A stretch of 22,075 bases of DNA, taken from JBCCFW01 sp039029535. GTDB taxonomy: Bacteria; Acidobacteriota; JBCCFW01. Every line of letters begins with the position of its first letter. Position 1 is the stretch's first letter. The position numbers and the translations under genes are program-made. The stretch covers positions 1 to 22,075 of the forward strand of contig JBCCFW010000130.1 of assembly GCA_039029535.1 (NCBI GenBank), read 5' to 3'. The notes under the pieces were generated by a model. That model searched no databases. It saw only the letters and a list, made by a program, of their open reading frames with translations, and was not told the DNA's origin. Positions 8,086-14,124 of the stretch are shown piece by piece.

Positions 8086-8120
8086 CCTTCAGTGAGATCG
8101 GAGGTGGTCGTCGAGGACGA

Positions 8121-10883
8121 TCAGCCGCCGATCTGGAACGAGGCGTCGAGGGCGCGGGCGATCCGCTCCTTGCTCTCCTCGAGGTGTGCCCGCGAGTAGC
8201 TGTCGAGGCGGCTGCCACCGGAAGTCGCCTTGTCGAGCTTGCCCTGGAGCTGCTTGAGCTCGTACCAGGCCTGGGTGCGAGCGGCCTGCGGGTACCACGG
8301 GTCGTTCTCACGCAGGGTCAGGTCGATGAGGCGACCGACGTAGTTGCGCTGGAGGTTGCGACGCAGGCTCGCGATGTACGGCTTGCGGTTGTCGTGACCA
8401 CCGTTGGGTGCCTTCTCGAGCTCGGAGAAGATCGTGCCCGAGAGCTCACCGAAGAGATCGGGAAGCGTGAAGGCGTCCTCGCCCTCCTGGGTCGCGGCCT
8501 CCGAGTCGAGGACTCGACGGAGCGTCGTGGGGGAGAGGAGACGGTAGAGACTCCAGGACTGCATGGAGCCCATGCGGTCGTGGAACGGGAAGGCGGCCTC
8601 GGCCTCCCAGGCGGCCTCGGAGCCCCAATGCGCCCAGCGGGTCGGCGGGAGCTTGCGGAGCAGGTCCGAGGGGATGTCGAAGGCGTTCTGGTGGAAGAGG
8701 TTGTCCGAGAGGATGGCGAGCGCCTCGCGCTGCTTGTCCGCCGGCACGACGACGATCGGGTCACGAGCACCCGGGTCGCCACGGTGATCGCGGTGGAAGT
8801 AGGTGCCGCCGACGTGGCCGGCCGCCAGGTTGCAGGCATAGCCAAGCGTGCTCAGTAGCGTGTTCACCGCGCCACGAGCCGAGTCGTAGCTCTCGCCCTC
8901 GTCGACGATGCGCTCGACGACGTCGTCACGAATGCGACGGGCGAGCGCCACGCGAGACTTCGTGTAGTCGAGAGGGTCGGTGCCGAGGTCCCAGCGGTTG
9001 ATGAGCGGGTCGCCGAAGCCGACGTCCTCGTCCGTGCCGTAGTCGTGACCTGCCTCCGCGCCACGGGCAGCGCAGGACTCCATCGCCTCCTTGTCGGACT
9101 TCGGGTCGCCCTTGCCGGTGGTCGTGTAGCCGTACTCGATGGCCCAGTAGTCGTAGGGACCGAGCGTGGTCATCTGGTACTTGCCCTGCTCCTCGCCCTC
9201 GGGCGCGACGTTGACGGGGTTGTAGTCCATGACCGAGCCGCACAGGTCGGTGATCGAGGTGTTGGCTGCGCCGCTCATGGCATCCATGGGCCGCCAGCTA
9301 CTGGCCTTGAAGTTGTGACGAAGGCCGAGGGTGTGCCCGACCTCGTGCATGACGGTTTCCTTGATGGTCTGAGCGATGAACTCCTCGGGCCACTCCTTGG
9401 AGCCGCCCTTATCGTCATCCTCGGTCTCCTTGGTGAGGAGGCCCATGTGCAGCGCGGCGATGCCCATCTCGCGGGTGCGACCGCGACCGATCATGCATGC
9501 GCTGCGACCGGAGCCGAACGGCTCGTGGACGTGACCCTTCGCGTTCTGGGCGAAGAGCTCCATGGCCTTGGCCATCGGCGACTGCACCTTCGGGCTACCG
9601 TTCTCGTTGCGGGGACGCGCGTCCCAGCCGGGGTTGGCGCGGAGGAAGCGCTCGTCCTGCTCGGAGAGCGTCTCGGAGATCGACTCTTCGAGGAGGAGGT
9701 CCCAGCTCCCGATGGAGTACCGGAGCATGGAGTCGTCGAAGATGATGTCGGCGTCGAGGATCTGGCCCGTGCGCGGGTCGACGCGGCTGGGGCCCATGGC
9801 GAAGGCCGAGTCGGAGGTGATCCAGCGGAAGAAGTTGTAGCGGACGTCCTCAGGGTCGAGATCGGCGAACTGGGTCTCGGTCTGCTGCCGAACCTCGATG
9901 GCGCCGGTGAAGCCGATCTTCTCGAAGGCGCGGTTCCACTCCTCGATGCCGTCGCGGACATGGCGGCGGTAGCGGGTGGGGACGGTCTTCTCGATGTAGA
10001 AGACGATGGGTTCCTTCGGAGGCGAGAGATCGAGCTCGGGGTCGGCCTTCTCGAGCTTCCAGCGGTTGACCATCCGGACGAAGGTGGTGTCGTCACGGTA
10101 GTCGCTGGAGTAGTCGCGGGCGACGGTGAGGAAGTAGCCCACTCGGTTGTCGGCGAGACGCGGAACGTAGCTCGACTTGGGCAGGCTGGAGAGCGAGTAG
10201 TGCACGGTGATGATGTCGCCGTGCTCGAGACCCTTCGGACGCGAGACGAGGTCGACCGAGACCTCGGCGTTCTGGGGGAAGTTCTTCACGCTGCGGAGCC
10301 GCGAGAGGCTCGGGTCACGACCCTCGGCGAGGAAGCCGATGAGGGCGGGGGCTTGCCGGGTGTAGAGCGAGCCCAGGTTGACCACGACGCCGCGGTTGGG
10401 GTCGGCGGCGAGGATGGGGAGCGTGCCGACGAGCTGACCCGGGTGGGTGCGCTGCACCGCGTCGCTGACGGGACCCTTCTTCTTGGTCACGTGCAGCGTG
10501 TCGGGGGTCATGACGAGCAGCTTCTTGTCGTGCCGCTCGAAGCTGATCATCATGTCGGTCCACTGCCAGCCCGTGAAGAAGCCGCCCCCGGCGATGGAGG
10601 TGGCCAGCAGCATGGGGCTGTCGAGCTTGTCGTTGGGGACCAGCGCCAGCAGCTTGTCCTTCTTCCGGTAGAGGGTGAGGACGCCGTCGATCTCCTTCAT
10701 GCCGTCGATGACGTCGGAGACGGGAGGGAGCTCGTCCTTCTTCTTCTTGCTTTTCTTCTTGGCACCGTCGGAGGACGCAGCCTGGGAGTCGCCCTTGGCT
10801 TGGGTGGTGTCGGCCAGCGCCGGCACGGCGAGCAGGCTCGCGACGAGAGCCAGGCCGAGCAGGCGGCGAGGATCGAAGGTCAT
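8121..10883 (-). CDS. Exported zinc-dependent metalloprotease (DUF5117/DUF4953-type)
   Basis: A 920-aa protein. The signal peptide is residues 1-24 (PALA|D), followed by a striking Lys-rich stretch (K-K-K-S-K-K-K-K, residues 42-49). The N-terminal half (about 50-300) matches the DUF5117/DUF5118 layout, with motifs such as LVPNDKLDSPMLLATSIAGG. The catalytic site is H513-E-V-G-H517-T-L-G-L-R-H523, an HExxHxxGxxH zinc motif, and S-V-M-D-Y (550-554) supplies the Met-turn of metzincins. The C-terminal third is the helical tail of the DUF4953 family. It is expected to degrade proteins or peptides in the periplasm or outside the cell; the substrate is unknown. GAGG lies nine bases before the ATG. 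The gene is preceded by a 279-bp leader region with nested inverted repeats. Confidence 0.93.
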   Translation of the reverse strand: MTFDPRRLLGLALVASLLAVPALADTTQAKGDSQAASSDGAKKKSKKKKDELPPVSDVIDGMKEIDGVLTLYRKKDKLLALVPNDKLDSPMLLATSIAGGGFFTGWQWTDMMISFERHDKKLLVMTPDTLHVTKKKGPVSDAVQRTHPGQLVGTLPILAADPNRGVVVNLGSLYTRQAPALIGFLAEGRDPSLSRLRSVKNFPQNAEVSVDLVSRPKGLEHGDIITVHYSLSSLPKSSYVPRLADNRVGYFLTVARDYSSDYRDDTTFVRMVNRWKLEKADPELDLSPPKEPIVFYIEKTVPTRYRRHVRDGIEEWNRAFEKIGFTGAIEVRQQTETQFADLDPEDVRYNFFRWITSDSAFAMGPSRVDPRTGQILDADIIFDDSMLRYSIGSWDLLLEESISETLSEQDERFLRANPGWDARPRNENGSPKVQSPMAKAMELFAQNAKGHVHEPFGSGRSACMIGRGRTREMGIAALHMGLLTKETEDDDKGGSKEWPEEFIAQTIKETVMHEVGHTLGLRHNFKASSWRPMDAMSGAANTSITDLCGSVMDYNPVNVAPEGEEQGKYQMTTLGPYDYWAIEYGYTTTGKGDPKSDKEAMESCAARGAEAGHDYGTDEDVGFGDPLINRWDLGTDPLDYTKSRVALARRIRDDVVERIVDEGESYDSARGAVNTLLSTLGYACNLAAGHVGGTYFHRDHRGDPGARDPIVVVPADKQREALAILSDNLFHQNAFDIPSDLLRKLPPTRWAHWGSEAAWEAEAAFPFHDRMGSMQSWSLYRLLSPTTLRRVLDSEAATQEGEDAFTLPDLFGELSGTIFSELEKAPNGGHDNRKPYIASLRRNLQRNYVGRLIDLTLRENDPWYPQAARTQAWYELKQLQGKLDKATSGGSRLDSYSRAHLEESKERIARALDASFQIGG

Positions 10884-10943
10884 GGTGGGTACCTCGGTGT
10901 TCGCTTCTCGTGGAACGGGGATGACAGTGGCCCAACGACCGCC

Positions 10944-11032
10944 GGCAACGCCCTACGAGAGGGCGCTCGACTGCCATGCGGACGAGGCTGGGGCGTGCTC
11001 TTCACTACGCCCTCGATCACCTCGGCGTTGCC
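10944..11032 (-). promoter_or_regulatory. Structured leader with competing hairpins upstream of the metalloprotease
   Basis: On the minus strand, 60 bases before the protease start, two nested pairings can form. The outer one is GGCAACGCC (10944-10952) with GGCGTTGCC (11024-11032), 9 bp perfect. The inner one is GAGGGCG (10959-10965) with CGCCCTC (11008-11014), 7 bp perfect. A local hairpin CGCCCT-ACGAG-AGGGCG (10949-10965) uses bases from both stems and excludes them. This is the layout of an attenuator or switch, but it matches no riboswitch class I know. High G+C makes chance folds common. Confidence 0.4.
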
Positions 11033-11073
11033 TTTCTTCCACCCGGCTCGCAGGAGCAGGTGGGGCAGGACAG

Positions 11074-11094
11074 GACGCTGAGGGGGGAAGCGTC
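11074..11094 (-). terminator. Possible terminator hairpin after the upstream gene
   Basis: GACGCT (11074-11079) and AGCGTC (11089-11094) form a 6-bp stem with a 9-nt purine-rich loop. It lies 69 bases downstream of the stop at 11163 and before the structured protease leader. No U-tract is present, so the assignment is weak. Confidence 0.3.
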
Positions 11095-11141
11095 AGCCTA
11101 GCAGGCGGGAACGAGCTCGTCCGGTCGAGGTGGACACGAGA

Positions 11142-11157
11142 CAGTGAGGTGACGGAA
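11142..11157. repeat. 16-bp direct repeat, copy 1
   Basis: CAGTGAGGTGACGGAA occurs here, five bases beyond the stop codon of the minus-strand gene ending at 11163, and identically at 11846-11861. The flanks differ on both sides. Confidence 0.6.
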
Positions 11158-11162
11158 CTCGG

Positions 11163-11774
11163 TCAGGCGGACTCCGCCTCGCGTCGCCAAAGGTTGGCGA
11201 CCACCCAGAAGACGAAGACCCGCACGGCCTGCGGCAGCTCCCTCGGCAGGTCGACGACCGAGCGGTACGTGAAGCTGCTGACCGGCGTGATGGTCCCGAG
11301 CTCCCAGCGGTCGTCCCCGAGGACGAACTCGCGCCTCCCGATACCGCGAGGCTCCAGGGTCAGCTCCAGGCCTCCATGCTCGACCAGGAAGCCTCTCTTG
11401 AACACGCTCGGCTTCCGGGCGGTCGCGAGGATCCGTCCCTTCGACTCCAACACGTAGGGGCCTCCGAGCAAGCCGCCCAACGGTCCATCACGACGGAGGA
11501 CGTGCTCGGCGCCTCCGAGCGAGAAACGGCCGGCCTCCCGCCAGCTCGACATCTCGAGCTCGGTGAAGTGCTTGCCGTCCTCCTCGAGCAAGAAGCTCCA
11601 CGAGAGCCAGCTCTTGGGGCGCGCCTCCATGTCGGGCCGCGGCAGGTCGCTGAAGCGGAGCTGTTCCATCGCGAGTCGGCCGGCATGACGCGCGTCGGCG
11701 TCCTGGGCGCGACCGGTGTCGGTCGATGGATTCCAGGCGGATCCGCAGGAGTGGCAGGTCTCGTCAGCGCGCAT
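11163..11774 (-). CDS. Conserved hypothetical protein, possibly LURP-one/tubby-like fold
   Basis: A 203-aa protein that I recognise only as a conserved hypothetical. The body alternates short beta-strands (SWSFLLEEDGKHFTELEMSSW, RFSLGGAEHVLRRDG, YVLESKGRILATARK). It ends with a hydrophobic segment and basic residues (VFVFWVVANLWRRE). That layout resembles LURP-one/tubby C-terminal barrels with a tail helix, which is inference from pattern only. The ATG at 11774 has GGAAGAGAG about six bases upstream and G/C-ending codons follow at once, so the longer start is kept. It adds a C-H-S-C motif at residues 7-10. An internal ATG at 11669 (M-E-Q-L-R-F) lacks a ribosome-binding site but is a possible alternative. 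The gene upstream, same strand, ends 116 bp away. Confidence 0.72.
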   Translation of the reverse strand: MRADETCHSCGSAWNPSTDTGRAQDADARHAGRLAMEQLRFSDLPRPDMEARPKSWLSWSFLLEEDGKHFTELEMSSWREAGRFSLGGAEHVLRRDGPLGGLLGGPYVLESKGRILATARKPSVFKRGFLVEHGGLELTLEPRGIGRREFVLGDDRWELGTITPVSSFTYRSVVDLPRELPQAVRVFVFWVVANLWRREAESA

Positions 11775-11845
11775 CGTCGGCTCTCTTCCGGCACTCGGGT
11801 CGTGCTGGGAGAGACCTACGGCGAGAGTCCCGTCGGGTTGCTCGG

Positions 11846-11861
11846 CAGTGAGGTGACGGAA
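11846..11861. repeat. 16-bp direct repeat, copy 2
   Basis: Identical to 11142-11157. This copy lies 29 bases beyond the stop codon of the minus-strand gene ending at 11891, and 71 bases before the start of the next gene. Confidence 0.6.
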
Positions 11862-11890
11862 GATCCACCGAGCTGGCTTGCGGGCCCTGG

Positions 11891-13003
11891 TCAGCGTCCG
11901 AAGCGTGCCGCTGCGGACTGCTGCTCGACGCTCAGCGCCTTGTCCGCGAGCCCGGCCCGCAGCGCCTGGAGGTCGGCGAGGGCGGTCTCGATCTCGGTCA
12001 CGACTGCATCGACTTGGAGGCCTTCGGCCATGGGGTCACCGCGTCGGTGCAGGGCCTCGACCCGCTCCGCGACCATGATCTTCAGCAGCGACGCGGGCGG
12101 CTGGGACATCTCGACCCAGGCGGCCCACTGGTAGAGCAGCGGCCAGAACTCGAAGGGCTCGATCGATTCGAAGCGACCGGGGCGACGCTTGGGCACGCCG
12201 CCGTCGAGGGTCTCCGCGGCCAGCGCCAGCTCGGCGAGCGCCTGAGCCTTCGGATGCGTCCGTCCGCTGAGCTGCACGCTGCGCGGCCAGTGCGTGTTGG
12301 GCTGCGGTGGCGTCACCGGGAAGGCCCGCACGGTCCGGCCGTACTTCTGCTTCGGCATCATTCGGAAGGGCGATTCGAGACCGACGACCCACTCGGCGCC
12401 GTGGCCGGTGAGGATGCTTCCGGGCGCCACGTCGAGCCAGATCTCCTTCCAGGAGTTGTTGTCCACGGTCAGCTCGACGGGGCCGGCCGGCGAGCGAGTG
12501 AGGATCGACGCCGTCACCGCACCCCGCGACACGGCGTCGGCCAGGTCGAGCACGGGCGGGAAGCCGACCAGGCGCGAGCGGCCGCCGAGAGCTTGACCGC
12601 CAGGCGTTCGTGTCTCGAGCTTCCAGGTCAGGGGCTCGTGCCCCTGACGGTTGAGGCCCAGCGTGCTGGCGTTGGTGGTGACCAGGAGCGCGTGCTGGTA
12701 GCGCGTGCCGGGCGTGAGCGCCGTCTCGCCCCGGGCGACGAGCGTCTTCTCCGAGAGCGTGACGGTCCAGCCATCAGGGAGGCCCGGGCCGGCGTCGGCC
12801 GACAGGACCTGGACGCCGCCGCTGACGAGCTCGAGGTGGATCTCGCTCGTGGGGCCGTCGGGGTTGACCGAAAAGCCCCAGGAGACGGGGGAGAGCCCGA
12901 CGCACCAGTCGCGCTCGAGGACCTCCGCTGCGGCGGAGGGCGTGGCACGACCCAGGAGGAGGAGAGAGGTCGTGAGGACTGTCGAGAGCAAGCTCTTGCG
13001 CAT
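11891..13003 (-). CDS. Exported protein of unknown function
   Basis: A 370-aa protein. Two adjacent ATGs occur (13006 and 13003). The second is preferred because GGAG then has five bases of spacing. Residues 1-26 form a signal peptide (MRKSLLSTVLTTSLLLLG ... SAAA). The mature N-terminal half is beta-rich and looks like tandem Ig-like domains (VQVLSADAGPGLPDGWTVTLSEKTLVARG, YQHALLVTTNASTLGL). The C-terminal third is mostly helical, with Ala/Glu/Leu-rich segments (AQALAELALAAETL, VVTEIETALADLQALRAGLADKAL) that may form a coiled coil. There is one early Cys and no enzyme motif. A periplasmic or surface location is likely. It is divergent from the zf-TFIIB gene with a 158-bp shared upstream region. 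Not recognised beyond this. Confidence 0.78.
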   Translation of the reverse strand: MRKSLLSTVLTTSLLLLGRATPSAAAEVLERDWCVGLSPVSWGFSVNPDGPTSEIHLELVSGGVQVLSADAGPGLPDGWTVTLSEKTLVARGETALTPGTRYQHALLVTTNASTLGLNRQGHEPLTWKLETRTPGGQALGGRSRLVGFPPVLDLADAVSRGAVTASILTRSPAGPVELTVDNNSWKEIWLDVAPGSILTGHGAEWVVGLESPFRMMPKQKYGRTVRAFPVTPPQPNTHWPRSVQLSGRTHPKAQALAELALAAETLDGGVPKRRPGRFESIEPFEFWPLLYQWAAWVEMSQPPASLLKIMVAERVEALHRRGDPMAEGLQVDAVVTEIETALADLQALRAGLADKALSVEQQSAAARFGR

Positions 13004-13125
13004 CATGGCTCCAGGCGCCGACCGGACCGCTTCCCACCTGCCCCCGAACGCTTTAGGTTCGCACGGAGCGCACCTTTCGGCCAAGACCGGCCCGTCACTG
13101 GGCGACGTGGCCGAACCTGGGCCGG

Positions 13126-13146
13126 CTCCCTTCGTAGACGAGGGAG
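13126..13146 (+). promoter_or_regulatory. Small inverted repeat in the divergent upstream region
   Basis: CTCCCT (13126-13131) and AGGGAG (13141-13146), with CG/CG pairs inside and a one-base bulge, form a compact hairpin ending 15 bases before the zf-TFIIB start and just ahead of its AGAGG ribosome-binding site. It could be an operator or modulate initiation. This is weak evidence. Confidence 0.3.
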
Positions 13147-13161
13147 CGAGAGGTTCTGTTC

Positions 13162-13800
13162 ATGACGTCATCCGCCACCTGCACCGCCTGTGGAGCCCCG
13201 ATCGACGGCACGAGCTGCGGCTACTGCGGCGAGACCGTGGTCCCCCCGGTGCCGACTGCCGTCCCGGGGACGCCCGCCTCGGCCGCCGACGCGTGTGGAG
13301 GCCCCTGCCCGCGCTGCGACGGGACCACGCTCCAGGCCCGCAAGTTCAATGGCCTCACCTTCGCCTCCTGTCACGGCTGCAAGGGCATCTGGGTCGGACG
13401 CGAGCAGCTCGAGGACCTGCTCCAGCGGCAGGCCGAGAAGGGTGGCAAGACGAGCAAGGGCAACACGTCGGCGCAGTCCGCGTTCTCCAGCAAGGTCGAG
13501 TACCTCCGCTGTCCCGCCTGCCGCGGGCTCATGAACCGCGAGAACTTCCGGAAGGTCTCGGGCGTCATCATCGACGTCTGCAAGGACCACGGAGTCTGGC
13601 TCGACGGAGGGGAGCTTCAGGCCCTTCAGCGCTTTGCCGCCGAGGGTGGTTTCGAGAAGGCTGCGGCCTCTCGAGCCCATGACACCCGGCAGCCTGCCGA
13701 GCCACCACCCTTGCCGCGAGCGATGGCCGTCGGTCATCACGACCTCAGGACCGACGTGCGCAGCCTCGGCGACTCGCTCTTCGACTTCTTCTTCGACTGA
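13162..13800 (+). CDS. Multi-zinc-ribbon protein with two zf-TFIIB domains
   Basis: A 212-aa soluble protein with three Cys-based zinc-binding units. The first is a short ribbon with C7-x2-C10 and C19-x2-C22. The second is a zf-TFIIB domain with C49-x2-C52 and C70-x2-C73 followed by G-I-W-V. The third is a zf-TFIIB domain with C117-x2-C120, C140 and H143 in V-C-K-D-H-G-V-W-L-D-G-G-E-L. Such domains occur in bacterial proteins of mostly unknown role, with nucleic-acid or protein binding assumed. The tail is Pro-rich, then ends in an aromatic/acidic cluster (S-L-F-D-F-F-F-D) that may be a docking motif. An AGAGG lies eight bases before the ATG. It is immediately followed by the inverted-repeat-bounded element. 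Confidence 0.9.
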   Translation: MTSSATCTACGAPIDGTSCGYCGETVVPPVPTAVPGTPASAADACGGPCPRCDGTTLQARKFNGLTFASCHGCKGIWVGREQLEDLLQRQAEKGGKTSKGNTSAQSAFSSKVEYLRCPACRGLMNRENFRKVSGVIIDVCKDHGVWLDGGELQALQRFAAEGGFEKAAASRAHDTRQPAEPPPLPRAMAVGHHDLRTDVRSLGDSLFDFFFD

Positions 13801-13821
13801 TCGAAGCCGCGGCCGACTCGC

Positions 13822-13846
13822 TAGCCCGGACCATTCATGAGTGTCC
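13822..13846 (+). repeat. Left terminal inverted repeat
   Basis: Pairs with 14058-14082 at 23 of 25 positions. It contains CCCGGACC then TTCATGAGT. Confidence 0.85.
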
Positions 13847-13920
13847 GTCGCGAGTGGCCGGAGGTGCTAGTCGAGAAGGGCCGTTCGGGCCTTGGCCCGC
13901 TAGGTGGCGCGAAGGGACAC
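13841..13920 (+). ncRNA. 80-nt foldable arm inside the MITE-like element
   Basis: Successive nested pairings are visible: GTGTCC (13841-13846) with GGACAC (13915-13920), CGCG (13849-13852) with CGCG (13908-13911), CTAG (13867-13870) with CTAG (13900-13903), and GGGCC (13878-13882) with GGCCC (13894-13898). Together they form one long irregular hairpin. The first strand overlaps the left terminal repeat, so this arm and the end-to-end pairing exclude each other. Whether it is transcribed is unknown. Confidence 0.35.
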
Positions 13921-13943
13921 CGCCCACGTAGCCACGAGGACCG

Positions 13944-14000
13944 CGGCTCAATCCGGTGCGAACCAGGGAATGAGAGCCGGAGGCGCACTTGGCAGTGCGT
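13944..14000 (+). ncRNA. Two further hairpins inside the element
   Basis: CGGCTC (13944-13949) pairs with GAGCCG (13974-13979) and encloses GGT-GCGA-ACC, a mini-hairpin with a GNRA tetraloop. Four bases later CGCACT (13984-13989) pairs with AGTGCG (13994-13999) around TGGC. The set looks like a compact structured RNA but matches no family I know. Confidence 0.35.
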
Positions 14001-14057
14001 TGAGGACCGAGGGGTGGATGCACGCCCTTCGCAGGCAGCAGTTATGGTCACGCAGCA

Positions 14058-14082
14058 GGAGACTCATGAACGGTCCGGGCTA
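14058..14082 (-). repeat. Right terminal inverted repeat
   Basis: Inverted copy of 13822-13846. It ends 42 bases before the start of the downstream dihydrouridine synthase gene. Confidence 0.85.
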
Positions 14083-14124
14083 CACTCCCGGTCCCGCGCA
14101 TTCGGCGTCGGGATCGGACCGCGC

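Larger units (their letters stand above)
13822..14082. mobile_element. MITE-like element with 25-bp terminal inverted repeats
   Basis: A 261-bp stretch bounded by inverted repeats at 13822-13846 and 14058-14082 that match at 23 of 25 positions (mismatches at 13833 and 13843). The outer part reads TAGCCCGGACC and the inner part TTCATGAGT. It is far too short for a transposase. Two frames are open across it, including a minus-strand one ending in the left repeat, but neither looks like a protein. Candidate target-site duplications are ambiguous. CTAG/CTAC would flank it if the repeat begins at CCCGG; ACTCGC/ACTCCC is an off-by-one alternative. It fills the gap between the zf-TFIIB gene and the dihydrouridine synthase gene. 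The source insertion-sequence family cannot be named from sequence; 4-bp target duplication would suit IS1380-like elements (speculative). Confidence 0.7.

Noticed and set aside
9045..11081. A 678-codon open frame on the + strand
   Set aside because: Antisense to the metalloprotease, with low-complexity Val/Gly/Glu/Asp composition and no recognisable domain.
13944..13979. CCGGTGCGAACC, reminiscent of the cobalamin riboswitch core
   Set aside because: The rest of the B12 consensus (the CCCGCCACTG-type segment and B12 box) is missing, and the downstream gene is unrelated to cobalamin.
13974..14010. Group II intron domain V-like appearance (GAGCCG plus hairpin)
   Set aside because: The 3' strand of domain V is absent and there is no reverse transcriptase or intron boundary.
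13837..14124. A 96-residue N-terminal extension of the dihydrouridine synthase
   Set aside because: It would translate the inverted-repeat element. It is not protein-like, and family members begin near the ATG at 14125.
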